The notes below the pieces were generated by a model. The model was not told where the DNA came from and did no database searches. It saw only the letters and a list, made by a program, of their open reading frames with translations. 64,000 nucleotides of DNA from Coptis chinensis. Its lineage: Eukaryota; Streptophyta; Magnoliopsida; Ranunculales; Ranunculaceae. Positions within the stretch are counted from its first letter, which is position 1. Each line of letters opens with the position of its first letter. The stretch spans positions 15,208,001 to 15,272,000 of the forward strand of contig CM027380.1 in NCBI GenBank assembly GCA_015680905.1, written 5' to 3'. Both the position numbers and the translations under genes were made by a program. This document shows positions 23,001 to 36,128 of the stretch, one piece after another.

Positions 23001-24607
23001 TTGCCAAGTCATCATGGAAAGCAGATTAAGATCCTTTTCAAATCCAATATACAAAATCTTATTAGGAAAAGTAAGAGGCTCTATGATTTTACCTTAACAA
23101 AGGGGAAGTGACCACCAAATCAATCCTATTAGAAAGTCCACAAGCCCGAACATGCTTACGCAAATTATCCACCTGTTACAATTATCACAAATATTATCAT
23201 AAAGCTATTTACTTTGGTAGTATAACCATAGCACGTAGCATAAAGTGCAAGGACCAAATATTTATTTCATGTTTTTTTTTTTTCTTTAAAACAAATCAAT
23301 TCCCATGGGACATAGGAGTTTATAATCCCTTACCTGCTGCCAGCCAAGAGGTGTAAGATGCGCATCAAAAAGTGCTGGAGATAAATATGCTTTAAAGTCC
23401 TTTTCAGCTTCTACATTATGAATCCCTTGAGCATGCCTAATCTATAAGTATGGTTTCGTATGAACATCAAAGAAATCAAATATGGGAAGAACAAGAAACC
23501 AAATATTCTTGAAAATCTTTTCTTGGACCTAAAGAAAAGGGTAAAGAGAACTAATACAGACCAGGTGTAAGGTTTTACAACGGTGTAAGGGAAACAAGCT
23601 TGGATCTGCGATGCCATCCATTTCTGTCAGAAACCAAGAAAAAAAAAATATTTAACCTTTCAATAGAACATCAAACGAAAAAAGCATAAGAGAGTGCCTC
23701 GTGTTGCAGTTTAAAGCTTAAAGAAATTACAACCCAAACTGACAAAATACATAGAATAATCCCTTGCATTTTCTCTGAAGCCGTTACAAAAAAAAAAAAT
23801 AGCATGTTTTCTTAGGAAGGATATCGTGGATGTCACACTCTTACTTAAGACCCATCTGTTACAATCACAGAAGAAAGCTGGAGAAGTGAAACATTTTCAG
23901 CATAGACAAACCTTGCAATAGCACAATATATAAGAAGGAGATGAAACAACTAAATGTTTATCTTCTCAATCAGAAGCTTCAAGAACACTGAACTAAGGGG
24001 AGCCATGTTCATTATATATTTCAACTTCTTTGGTATTACATGACCCAATTGGCCAGAATATTCTATTTCAAAATAAGCACCCCTAAAAGATTGGATGTGC
24101 CGTATGTTCATTCTTTATGCTCCAATAACTAGAAAACATCAGGAATGTAAACAAAACCCGTCTAGTTCTAGAACCAATGATGATTCAATACGTGTAAATT
24201 TACCCAGTAACATGTCAACCAAACTCAATATGCTGCAAATGGGAATTTAATAGATGCTTAAGGTTCCACATCAACATTGTCCCAAGTTGACATGTCAATT
24301 AATATTTTCTCGATAACTAGATGGAATCATTCAACACAATTAAACAATATTAACATTATGGTCATAAAAATCGAAACTTTAACAGTTGTGAAGTACAGAA
24401 GCTAAACATTTGACATGCCCAGATTCACATTCATGTTCTAGAATCACAAAATGAATAATTTTTTTATATAAATGGGTGGTTCTTGTTTGTACCTGAGAGA
24501 GAAGAGAAGCAACGAAGAGTGGGAAATGGTGATGCTTGGAAACGCAGTGAGCTGTTGAAATTGGGAGTGAGTTGAACAAGTGAAGGAAAGAGGAAGGAAC
24601 TAGTCAT
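20015..24607 (-). CDS. Phosphoglycerate-mutase-like (histidine phosphatase) protein, 10 exons
   Basis: Histidine-phosphatase superfamily, the plant phosphoglycerate-mutase-like protein 1 group; its substrate is not established here. Exons, 5' to 3' on the minus strand: 24493-24607, 23562-23623, 23334-23441, 23093-23172, 21899-22061, 21437-21511, 21220-21308, 20730-20849, 20203-20247 and 20015-20114. The predicted protein has 318 residues. The phosphohistidine motif IRHAQGIHN is in exon 3, the second catalytic His in VVTHSGFLFHT in exon 8, and QTAVGVFGGEGY in exon 5. Exon 1 encodes about 38 residues rich in Ser, Phe, Leu and Pro with almost no acidic residues, joined in frame to MDGIADPSLFPLHRCKTLHL; it looks like a plastid transit peptide. 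Translation from the second Met (23619-23621) would give a 279-residue form of the usual family length. The intron between 21437 and 21308 has a GC donor (GCAAGT). No disruption was seen. A MITE sits in intron 4. Confidence 0.93.
22316..22579. mobile_element. hAT-type MITE, 264 bp (GGGTTCGGGT family), copy 2
   Basis: The ends TAGGGCAGAGAATCGG and the complement of TAGGGCAGGGAACGGG form inverted repeats. They are flanked by the perfect 8-bp duplication ATCGTAAT (22308-22315 and 22580-22587). It lies in the 1-kb intron 4 of the phosphatase gene. Its interior of TTCGGGT/ACCCGAA repeats is shared with 13486-13726. Confidence 0.92.
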
Positions 24608-25463
24608 GATGCTGAGTGACTGAGACTGTACCTTGTTTTTTTTGGTTCATTCTCTGCCCAACCACTCTGTCTCTTGTCCATGTTCCATGTATTCAGATTT
24701 TTTTTCTGTTTTTTTCCTAATAATAAAATATCTTAACAAAGATCAATGAAAATAGAGTTGATTAATGATTATCCTGTGTCACATAAAATAAAAAAATCTT
24801 TTAAGCCTACCAAATTGGCTATGGGTCAAAAAAAGTGTCAACCAGACAATATGTAAGGATTGTAAGCAACTGTTGAATGTGAAACACGTTCACAAGAATT
24901 ATAGGGTGATCTGTACACACCGTAAATAAATAAATAAAATTATTTTAGACACATTTAGATTTCTAAATTATTTTTGTTTTTTTATTAGATGTACCGAAGA
25001 CAAAACAAGCCATTAATTTACTAGTATACTGCTAAGCAATGGGGGCGTGAGCGGAGCGGAAGAGATTGAGAGTGCGTGGAGAGGGAGAGGGACGAAAAGA
25101 ATAGAAGAAATGAAGACAGACAGACAGACCAAACCCCTCCCCCCCTTTGCCCAGAACGTTCGCTCCGCTCACATGAATATACATCGTGGGACCCCATATT
25201 AAATCCTATATACTCTACATTCTTTACTTGTAATTGAAAAATAACGTATTCATCTTTTTCTTCTTTCAAAAGAAAAAAATGATATTGATTTCTTCTTTCA
25301 AAAGAACTAATACCAAAAAAACGTATTGTTACTATTATTTTTTAAACATTTTGTCCCTATTGGAAATACCCCAAATTAATTTGGGAGATGTTATTGGATT
25401 GAGACGGTTATTAGGGTATAACAAAAACTTAAGTTAGTTATAGGGTACGGGAGTGTTTTTATG
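24608..25463. other. Upstream region of the phosphatase gene
   Basis: This 856-bp stretch holds the promoter of the minus-strand phosphatase gene; no clear TATA element was found next to its first exon. At 25047-25058 and 25161-25172 the 12-mer GTGAGCGGAGCG occurs in inverted orientation around a purine-rich stretch. The open frame on the minus strand there (25021-25269) is low-complexity and has no recognisable content. The last five bases, TTATG, are the target duplication of the next block. Confidence 0.45.
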
Positions 25464-28400
25464 TGTCACACCCCGAATTTCGACAGAATTCGGAAAAAAC
25501 ATTATTTGCTCCCGACTCTTCGATCTCCGAGGTGTGACGCACTCTCAACTCCCAAAAACCCATCAACAGTGTTAAATATGCGGATAATTAAAAACCAATA
25601 AAAATTTCAATTAACCAAATGTCCTCTTCATTACAAAAATTTACAAATAAGATTAGGTTACAAATCTCTTTTCAATAACTCCTTATTTAAAATTACAAAT
25701 GAAAGTACAAATACATTGTTTGCAGACCAAAAATCTATATCACCTTAAGGGGAAAACAAAATACATCCCGAAATGCAATGCTAACGCAAACCACACGCAG
25801 TTGTAGCCAACCTTCTTCAACACTAAACTGTCAAAACTTATCAACTATGTTCATTGAATGAACACACCCGATAAGCAAACATGCAAATCGGTCAAGATTA
25901 TCAACAATCTTTGGTGTGGGTAGTCCTAAAATACAACATATGATATACATATATATACACAATCCATAATGCAGTTAGTTCCTCCACCGGGTTTTAACTT
26001 TCAACGACTAATACAACATCCTTAAGTATAATAATCTAAAAGCGGTAGTTCTTCCAATCGAGGCCTTTAACTTTCCACTAACCCACAAACAAACTACGCG
26101 CATCATAAATAAGGCATTTAGTTCCTCCACGAAGCTTTTAGGTTATAACTAAACTACTAACCAACCCGGACATATACAATCATCTATCTAGAGATATATT
26201 ATTTACCAACATATTACCATAATTATATTAGTTTAGACTTTCTTTGTGTGTCCCTAAAATCACGTCGTATCTATGTCTTACCTAGTTTCCCTGGCTACCA
26301 CAATCGCTACCCAACGCCAACATGTACATCCACATGCCTCCCTTATATATAATGTACCACTCGTGAAACCACCACGAAATGGATGCGCGACACCGTAAAT
26401 CCTCACACGGAAGCCATTATATAAGTAATGCCACTATTCGGCATAAAATATTGCGCATCTCGTTCTATTTTGCGAACGGAATAATCAAGCCACTATTCGG
26501 CTACGATTGCCCAACACATGGGTCAATCAACATCTCATATATATACAACATCTTATATATCAACATCTTATATATCAACATCTTTATATATTAAATCGCG
26601 CGCAGGGCGGATCACATGAGTTGTGGTAGTCGGGGTTCTAGGATTTTCGTTCGTAATTTATTAGGGTGTCATCCATCTATGACTTATAATAATTACACTA
26701 TATATCGTCTTGGTCAATTACCTTATTGCACTAAGCCACACTATTTAGAAATATCTCAATTATATCTAAGTAACCACTTTTATTATTTCACGTGCCAATA
26801 TATTATTGCACTACGCCACAAACCCGTGGGAAAATATCCACACATATTATACTACCTCATAGTAGCATCTCACATATAAAATAATAAAGCTTTTATACAT
26901 CTATGTCTCCAAAACTATTGCATTCAATATATATATATCTTACACACTACTCACGTCAAATCATAATTAGATAATGACAAACAACGTTATATAATGTTCG
27001 ACAATATTTTATTACTATATTAGTCCATATAATCAAATATGTGAAAACTGGAAAACAGTCAACATTCCACAGTCAACGGTCAAAGTCAACGGTCAACGGT
27101 CAAAGTTAACATGTCATGGTCAAAGTCAAACTGTCCTTGTCAAAGTCAAACTGTCGTTTCCGTGTTTGACAGGTTCAGGGTCATAGCCATGGTTCATGGC
27201 TAAGGTCAAAGGTGCATGGTTCATGGGCTCATGACCAAGGTAATGGTTCGGACCCAACTGGCCAAGCCCAAACCTTAAAACCCGAAAGTCTAAACATGTA
27301 AAGACTCAGAAAGATCTATTTTTAAGTCCAATGGACTGCCCCAAGCAATATTATAAATTGGCCCAAAACCGTTAAGTGATCGGGCCCAAAGGAAACTAAT
27401 TAAACTGATCCAACACATAAATGGTTCGGCCCATCAATTTAACTGAACTGGTCCACAAATTTAAAACAAAACCGGGCCCAAATAGCTAATAGAATTTGGC
27501 CCATACAACTAAAATTAGATTTCGGCCCACATAAAACTAAAACTAAAATTTCGAAGTTTCCTCCATCGAAATTTCGGCCAAGCCACTACAACATTTCGGC
27601 CCAACCACTTAAACTAGCTAAGCCCAAGAGAGACCGACCCAGGCCCAAGCCCAGCCGGTCATCTCCTTCCTCCAGCAGTTCTCCTCCACCACCAGCACCA
27701 AACCGACCACCCCACCTTCTACACGACCCCCCAATTAACCTAAGCGGTTTTACTCCAAATGAAAAACCCAATCACATTAACAAAAGCAAAACCCCCATTC
27801 ACTAACTCGATAACCCATCCCCAAAACTAGATCTAAAACCTTACCGCTGCCATTAATGGCTTCCATCACCATTCAACAGCCCCCATCCACATTCCAACAT
27901 CAACCAAACATTAACCACCCATCAAATCAAACAAACACAGTTCAAACGATTTTCAAAACGCAAAAAAACCAATCCCAAGTAATGGCGATGCGCCATTAAC
28001 GCCTCCCTCAAGGCTTCACTGCCCCCACTCGACCTTCCACCGCCACCAAATCATCCCCAATCATCAATCACTCCCATAACCACATACAACAGTTTAACAT
28101 AAAGAAACATAGTTTATACAATATGAGCAGGGCGATTCCGTTGGGCGGGCTTTAGGCGACGCCATTGGCGCCCATTAGAGCTTGAATTTTAAGCTCGAGT
28201 TTCCAAAACCGAAGTTTTAATTTAAACACAAACCGACATCTTCTTCGTGGGGCTTATGCGCCTTATTTACTCTGTCGAGCTTTTCGACGATTTAAGTTCG
28301 AGTTCAACGGTTTAGCGGTTAAATTCAAACCGAATTTAATAAAATTTAATAACACAAATAGCACGAATTCAATACAACGGGATAATGAGCGATATAAAAA

Positions 28401-28832
28401 GCGAAAAGATAATCGCCCGATGTATGTAAACTACAAATCCGGTGAAATAGCCAAATAGCTACTCACAAAACAGTTTATATGGGCAGAAAATTAGTAAATT
28501 CTAAACCGATGAAAATCATAGTTCTAGTAGTGGTGAGAGTTAACTCTACTCACCTGTATGAACAGCTCCTACGAATTTCTCCGAGTCCGAGCCGTCAGCC
28601 CACTCTTAAATCCGGCTTTTATCTCCGCCCATTTTTAATATTTTATTATTCTCTGAACCCTATTTTCCAGAACAATGTGTTTATATACTTGGGTCCGAAA
28701 CCCAAGCCCAACACCGACTCGGGCCCAAAACCAGGCCCACGTATCCAAAATCCAATCCAGCCGATTTTTAAATAAATAATTTAATTAATTAATAAATAAA
28801 TAAAAACGTATTTTAAAAATACGGGCGTTACA
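25464..28832 (-). mobile_element. Long solo-LTR-like block, 3.4 kb
   Basis: It begins TGTCACACCCCGAATTTCG and ends ACGGGCGTTACA, so it has TG...CA ends, and it is flanked by the 5-bp duplication TTATG (25459-25463 and 28833-28837). No gag or pol homology is visible inside. A TATA-like GTATATAAACAC lies on the minus strand about 150 bp inside the right end, which suggests minus orientation. The simplest reading is a solo LTR of a long-LTR element, probably Ty3/Gypsy; the family is inference. It is an old fossil, but its flanks are still exact. Its termini resemble those of the block at 35135-39707. Confidence 0.7.
27057..27150. repeat. Cluster of GTCAA motifs (W-box-like) inside the long LTR
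   Basis: Within about 95 bp there are ten GTCAA pentamers, nine preceded by A or G, so on the minus strand they read TTGACY. That is the core of the W box bound by WRKY transcription factors. They occur as a degenerate tandem array of GGTCAAAGTCAAC. Whether it acts as a regulatory array or is only a simple repeat cannot be told from sequence. Confidence 0.6.
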
Positions 28833-28917
28833 TTATGGGTGTGTCCAAGATCACCCATTTACCCAGATTATATGCTTTTGTTCTAGTGAATTTGCTCGAT
28901 TATTTATGAGTGAGAAT

Positions 28918-29175
28918 TGTTGACGTGTGTAAAGTCCCACAATGTCATAAGTGTGGACACTTATTGTATTATTTAGTAGTTGTTGTTTTGGTGTGTAAGG
29001 AAAATTTATCACCCAAGTTAGGTTCAGTATAAATATATGAACCGATGGGTAGAGTCACATACTTTCTAACCTTTATCCTTCTTGCGCCTCCATCCTTTTT
29101 TCTTTTTCACCTTATCTCCTAACCCTAACTAGCTAATCTCTAATTATTATATGACTCTCTTAGCATCAACTAACA
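28918..29175 (+). repeat. 5' LTR of Copia fossil 1
   Basis: This 258-bp block starts TGTTGACGTG and ends CAACTAACA. It is followed at once by the initiator-tRNA-Met type primer-binding site. Its partner is the split 3' LTR at 40458-40533 and 47964-48108. Confidence 0.88.
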
Positions 29176-31016
29176 TGGTATCAGGAGCCAACTCTATCTG
29201 GAGAATGTTAGGAGAGAGATCCGAAGTGTCAAAGTTCCAATTTTAGTATTTTTATAATCAGTTTTAGTATTGTATCTTAATATTGTTTTTTTTCAAGAAT
29301 CTCTTTGTCTTCAAGTATTTTTTTCAAAGGTTTGAAGTGATATAGGGGGGCACGCCCTCCAAATTGCCTTCATATAGGGGCACACGCCCTCTTCAAACCT
29401 ATATAGTGAGTAATTTTTTTTTTTACAATGACTAAAGTTGTTCCAAAAATCGATGAATTCGGTAATACACATGTTTTCTTTGTTGGTATGACATCTGTTA
29501 AATTGGAGGGTGGTACCAATTACCTACAATGTACAGAAGTAGTTACAATTTACCTTACTGGCAAAGGTAAAGAAAGTCATCTGACAGATTCTCCAGTCAC
29601 AGATGAGAAAGTAAAGGCAACCTGGATGAAAGATATATAATTTTATGTGGAACACTATGGAGAAGGATGTTTGTAATATTGTCCATTTTTTAAAACCTCT
29701 AAGGAGATTTGGGAGTATCTATAAGAATCATATTCTCAATCTCAGAATATTTCACGTATCTTTTAGTTGTATAAAAACATTTTTGATCTAACTTAATGAG
29801 ATATGTCTATTTATGAGTATTATAATTCTCTTTGTAGTAAGTGGGAATAACTAAATATTTATCACCCACTGACTACAGAGATCAATCAGTTGAAGAAACA
29901 AGCAGAGGATTTTCGAGTATCTAATTTCCTATATGGTCTACATCCCGAGTTTGCTAATGTGATGGCCCAAGTTCAAGCTGAATCAAAACTCCCTACTCCG
30001 TCTGAAGCTTATTCTCATCTTTCTCGTATACTGCACCCCCTAGCCTCCAAGGCACAGTGACAGTGTGACTTTATTGATCCCTCAAAGCAACAATAATTAT
30101 AATAACTCCTCCTAGGGTCATGGTAATAGAGGTAGAGGGGGTAGAGCCAGTCGTGGGCGTGGAGGTGGCCGGTCATAGCTAAGGGAGTGGACGTGGATGT
30201 GGTCGTGGTATGGGTGGTTTTGCTCATTGTGAGCATTGTGGGTGCACAAATCACAGTTCTAATTTTTGTTGGGATATAATAGGATGCCTACCTTGGCATA
30301 AAGCCAACAATGCCACAGTATTTGATCACAAAGACACCGACTTTTAGGAAGTTCAAGAAGATCTTGCAGCCTTGATAAAAAGGATACAAAGCTATTCCAG
30401 TTAGTTCATCGAGTTTATCAAGCACATGCACCCACTGCAACCTTAGCTTATTCAGGTAAAACATATTTTCATACAAGTGGTAACAACTATTGGGTCATTG
30501 ACTCAGGAGCTTCTGATCATATGACAAGTAATCCCCAATTGTTTTATAATATTGAGTATACTTAATAAACCATCATATGTCATATTAGCAAATGGGGCTA
30601 AGGCTGGTATTCTTGGTCGGGGTACTATTCAGTTAACTCGTCATGTATCACTTGTCTCTGTTTTGCTTATTCAAGATTTTCCGTTTAATCTATTGTTTGT
30701 TCATCGTCTCACCCAATCTCTTAACTGCAATGCCATATTTTTCTCCACTCACATTATGTTTCAGGATCTGCAGACAAAGACACTAGTTGGTGGGTGGTAT
30801 GAGCATGGCAGCATCTATTACTTTCAAGATGGCTATGAGCACTCTCACCAGAAATAGGCCTTCACAATTTCAGTCTCTCCTATTCAATGTCATAGGCGAC
30901 TTGGTCATCTAGCTTCCTCTAAGCAATTTGTGTTGTTTAGTTCCTAGTATTCCTTCCATTATTCAGTCTTTAAGTTGTGAAGTTTGTGATAAGTTAGCTA
31001 AGCATCGTTGTGCTAC

Positions 31017-32629
31017 TGATAAGTGCTCAAAAAGTGCAATTTAACCCTCGATTATGTCTCTTGTTTAGCTATCTTAATGGACTAATAGTGTTTGTAAGTT
31101 ATGTTTTATGATTCTACAGGTGAAAAAGAGAGTTTTGTGAAATATTAGAGAGAAAGGGATAAAACGGAGCATTAAGGATCACGTGGGAAGCCCGTGGACA
31201 ATCATGGAGAAGGCCAATGAATTGAAGCTATTAAAGATGTGACTTAGACCTATTTTAAAGCCTATTTGGAAGCCCAAGACAAAAGGATTCGATGCAAAAG
31301 AGGATAGAAGGATAGAGCAAAAGAGGCAAAATAGACTTTCGTGTTTGGGACGCACCCCCGTTTGGGATGCAAGGATCGTGCGTCCAAATGCAATGCTCGG
31401 GTCTGAGACGCAAGGATCGTGCGTCCAGACGCATGAAACGACAATGTAGCCACTTCCTTCTCAGTTTTGGAGATGAAGTTGGACTCTGAAAGAAGTTGAT
31501 TTGTATTAGGAAACAAATGACGGTTTGGAATGCTTCTAGAACTCATTGTAACCCCTATAAATAGAGGACCTAAGTGCCTCATGTAATTTGCCAATTCACT
31601 TATATTCTTGTCTCCAGAACTTGAGGCAGAGAGAGATTAATAATAAAATATTCGGTTTTAACTAGTCGAGTCTTAATAAGTCAGTCTTTCTAGTCTTATG
31701 TTCTTCGACTCTTCTTCTTCTCGTTCTTCTTCTTGTTCTTCGTGTTCTTCTTTCTTTATGGAAGGCTAATCTTCTCCTTCAAGGGATGAGATGAAGCCGA
31801 TGCTTAAGGTTTAATGATTCTTCTGGTTCATGGTGTTCTTCAATCAGATTAGTTATTTATGTTTTTAGTTATTAGTTCTATTGCCCACACCAGGGGATGG
31901 AAGTATAGAATAGGGTTTATGTTTTGCAATATTAATATCATACTAGTGTTCTTTACTTTTCTTTAAGTAGTATAGTTCTTTAGAGTTAGGGAAGTATTCT
32001 TTGTGTTGCCTTAGAAGGGGTAGCTCAAGGAGTGGCTGCCTAGGGGAAGTATTCTTTGTGTTTGCCTTAAATGGTGATTCATTAAATGACCACCCTATTA
32101 GGAAGTACTCCTTGATGTTGCTCTCGGTAATACATTGAATGGCTACCCGAGTTTACATAAAAGGAAAGAAGATATTAATAGCATAAACATAGGAACAACC
32201 TTAAGTAGAGTTAATTGTTAATGATGTTTCGTCCACGAGGACATCGACACTCGCTCGATTGCCTAATTGTAGTCTACTTGTAAGAACAACCATGAAGCAA
32301 AAGGTCATAGATCAAAAGTATTAGTGGATTCTAATCTCTTGAATTCTCTCTCTTATAAATTCTCAATAGTTTAGTTAATTTAGTTTAGTTTAGCATTAGA
32401 ATCTAAAATCTTTACAATCATAATTTTTAATCCCTCAAACCCCCTTTCCAGTCCTGTCTTTCACATAACATACATTTAAAAGTGGAACGATACCCTACTC
32501 ATTCTTTACTTATTGAGGGATAATTAGGTTTTGATACGTTTTTATTTTGTTTAACGACCATCATCCATTTACATCATCTATCTACATCATCCATATACCA
32601 TCTCATACACACAAAAGAAGCGCGTGTCA
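31017..32629 (+). mobile_element. Solo LTR, 1.6 kb, inserted in Copia fossil 1
   Basis: It begins TGATAAGTGCTCAAAAAGTG and ends GCGCGTGTCA. Both sides carry the exact 5-bp duplication GCTAC (31012-31016 and 32630-32634), and the interrupted integrase region of the host element resumes directly after it. A TATA box (TATAAATAG, about 31558) marks a promoter in plus orientation. No internal coding region is present, so it is a solo LTR left by LTR-LTR recombination. The length suggests a Gypsy or long-LTR Copia family; the family was not assigned. Confidence 0.85.
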
Positions 32630-33474
32630 GCTACTTACAAAAATAGGTTGAATAAGTGTTCTAGTGCTCTTTTTCAGTTAGTTCATTAAGATGTTTGGGG
32701 TCCTTGTAGAACCACTCGCTTTTTTGGAGCCAAGTACTTATTACATTTATAGATGATTTCTCTCGTGTTTGTTGGGTATATATTATGGAAAATCATTCTT
32801 AAGTATTCTTTGTCTTAAAAAAATTATATGCTGAGATTACTAATCAGTATTTTGCAAACTTGCATATTTTTTGAACTGATAATGCCAAAAATTATGACTC
32901 TACCTTATTCAAGTATTTTTAAGATGACCATGTCATTACACATCAAACCTCATATGTGCACACACCACAACAAAATAGGGTTGCTGAGAGAAAGAACATA
33001 CCCATTCTTGAAATTGCCCAAAGTTTAATGTTTCAAACAAATCTTCCAAAGTTAATGTATCAAACAAATCTCCCAAAGTTTTATTGGGTAGAGACAGTCT
33101 TTAGTGCCACATAATTGATTATTGTATGTCCTCTTCAGTATTAGGTGGCCAAACACCACACTCTGTCCTTTTCCCTGGTCAACCATCTTTTCATCTCCCT
33201 CATTGTATTTTTGGCTGTGTTTGTTTTATTCATAATCTTCAATCTAGTCGTGATAAATTGGACTCTCGTGCTATTAATTAAGTGTGTCTTCCTTGGGTAT
33301 TCACGTACGCAGAAAGGGAAGGAACAAGTACTAGTTATAGTCCTCATCTACGTAAATCCTTTGTTTGTGCTGATGTGACATTTTTTGAGGATGTCCTATT
33401 TTACTCTTCAGAGGGGGGAGGTGTCTACTAAGCCCTTTAAGGACTGTGTTTTGTCTCCTAGTATACTTTTAACC

Positions 33475-33895
33475 AGGGCCCAAAATATCGCCGAGATATC
33501 GATATCTCGCCGATATATCTCGGTAAATTGGTACACCGATATCGATTTTTCCGAGATATATCCACCGAATATTGAACCCCTTTTTTTCCGAGATATATCG
33601 GAATTTCCGATATGAAAGTTTATATCGCCCGAGATAATCGATATTTCGAGATAATCGATATATATCGGTTGACTTTTGACCAATTGTTAATAATTTAATA
33701 TTGAAATTTCGAAATATCCTATATATCAGATATATCGGCGAGAGATCCGAGATATCCGAGATATATCGGTGAGATATCCGATATTTTAGAAACTTTGGAC
33801 TGGTCACCAAAAGAACCGAGATATCCGATATATCCGATATATCTCGGTTTTTGGGTACACCGATATATTAACCGATATCGAAATTTTGGGCCTTG
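33475..33895. mobile_element. GATATATCGG palindrome-rich MITE, copy B (uninterrupted)
   Basis: 421 bp flanked by the exact 9-bp duplication CTTTTAACC (33466-33474 and 33896-33904). The ends AGGGCCCAAAATATCG and the complement of CAAGGCCCAAAATTTCG form inverted repeats. The body consists largely of CGATATATCGG and CGAGATATC palindromes. It inserted into Copia fossil 1 between the integrase and reverse transcriptase regions. It supplies the empty-site reference for the hAT insertion in copy A. Confidence 0.87.
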
Positions 33896-35993
33896 CTTTT
33901 AACCACTCCAATGTTAGACGAGGGTGTTGTTGACCTTCCAGAGACTGTTGGTATTACTGAAGGTGTTGTTCCAGACGATGTTGTTCCCGAAGATAGTGCT
34001 CCAACAACAGATTTCTAGAGCTCAAGGAAGAGGGGCATGAGCCGCGCTCCTCGCAGAAGCATTTTAGGAAGGGCATGCACGACATGCATGTTTACCCTTG
34101 AATGACGTCTGTTCAACTGCTCCGCTGCCCCCTCCTTTTCCCACTATGTCTGTGGATCCTGCTGTCACTCCCAATGATCTCAATGTTCCTATTGCCCTAA
34201 GGAAACTTGAACGTCTTCCTGACAGTATGCGTTGTCTTAGTAAGTATGCTCAATATTTTATTTCTTAGTATATTTCCCATGATCATTTACCACCATCTGT
34301 CCAGTCCTTTGCTACATCCTTGTTGTCTGTCTTTGCCATTTTTAACTACAGGGACACTTTATCCCATCCTGGCTAGAAGCAAGCAATGGAAGAGGAGTTG
34401 AGTGCCTTGTATTCTAATGAGACTTGGGTCCTTGTAGATCTTCCCCCTGGGAAGAAAGTAGTTGTTTGTAAGTGGGTTTTCACTGTTAAGCATAATCCAT
34501 ATGGTATTGTTTCTCGTTTAAAAGCTCACCTTGTTGTTAAAGGCTTTACCCAGACTTATGGTATTGATTACTCTGAGACTTTTTCTCCTGTTGCCAAGTT
34601 AGCCTCTGTGCGTATTGTTATTTCTATTGTTGTTCATCATCACTAGCCTCTGTACCAATTAGATGTGAAGAACGCATTTTTGCATGGTGATCTCCTAGAA
34701 GAAATTTATATGGTACAACCTCCTGGTTTTGTTGCTCAAGAGGGGAAAATCTGTCTAGTACAGATTTTATGGGCTCAATAAGTCTCCTAGAGCTTGGTTT
34801 GCAAAGTTTAGTCATGTTTTGATGGATAATGGAATGATTATGTGTTAATATGATCACTCTGTGTTTTATGAAAAGACCAAGTAATGAATTAGTATCTTAG
34901 TTGTGTATGTATATGGTATATCATTGTCACAAGTTCTTACCAACAAGGTATTGTACGCTCGACTTAAAGTTAATCTCTCAAAGCATTTCCAAACCAAAGA
35001 TCTCGGAGAATTGAAGTATTTATTAGGCATTGAAGTCACAAGGTATCCTGGTGAAATTCATCTTTCACAGAGGAAGTATGTATTGGACCTACTCAATGAG
35101 ATAGGTAATTTAGGAGCTCGCTCAGTAGAGACTTTGTCACACCCCAAATTTCCAGACAATATTTAAAACAATGATATTCAATCATCTGGAAACCCAGGGT
35201 GAAACAAAACTCAATACCCTGTTATCAAACACGATATAAAAAAAACTGAAATCAAAATAAAACTAAAAGGAACAACTCTTCATCACATTATTAAACTACA
35301 AAGAACTAACCAACTCTATTACATCTGTTTCAAAATAAAATCGTACACTTCAGAAAAACTTAAACCAGAAGACTCCAAGAGCAACTCCAAATCACGTGTC
35401 TTCGTCTATTGCACTCCACCATCTATGTTTCCAAGAACACACACATGTTGCAAGACAAAGCAAACATGGGTCAGCAAATTGAATTTGTTGGTATGAGTAA
35501 GACTAAAAAAAATATAAAATAGTATAGCAGTATGTTAAATCTTTCAAATCAAGAAATATACTATTACAATCCTTTCAACTTGGAAGACAATTTAGTTTCG
35601 TATTCTCAAAACGGCATGCAATTTCTTCCTAAGTAAGATTTCAACCCCCAATATACATTTCCAATAAATCTCATATAACAGTATCCATCATTCTCACTTT
35701 CCAAAATAACTCACAATATAATTTTCACTTACATTGCACTTATTATATTATATACGAATATAATAACTTATTTAAATATGAGTTTGATACACTTTACCTT
35801 TAAGCTAGAACGTCGTCTTAGGGTAGGATAACGTCTCTGCATAAAAAGTTAATAAGTCCTACCCTCCTGCAAAACAAAGTTAGATTTTCCAAACGTAATC
35901 ATTTATAATATACATCTATTTCACTCTCACTGCAACCATCATGGGTATATATAATCTGATATAATATATCGCCAATATTAACATTCTTGTCAC

Positions 35994-36128
35994 ACCACCA
36001 TATCCATTATATCATAATATATCACCAATATTAACTAACATTCATATCCCACCACCATATCCATCATATCATAATATATCACAAATATTAACTAATATTC
36101 ATATCACACCACCATATCCATCATATCA
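35994..36128. repeat. 57-bp tandem repeat, about 2.4 units
   Basis: Units start with ACCACCATATCCAT at 35994, 36051 and 36108 and continue with ATATCATAATATATCAC and AATATTAACTAA. The spacing is exactly 57 both times. It lies inside the 4.6-kb LTR-like block. Confidence 0.85.

Noticed and set aside
24379-24579. Minus-strand frame MFNSLPISTAHC... as a separate small gene
   Set aside because: It is a different frame across the first exon of the phosphatase gene and its intron. The frame from the ATG at 24607 splices in phase to the known protein and explains the region better.
35994-36128. Evenly spaced repeats as a possible CRISPR array
   Set aside because: The units are directly adjacent 57-bp tandem copies without unique spacers, and the genome is a plant nucleus.
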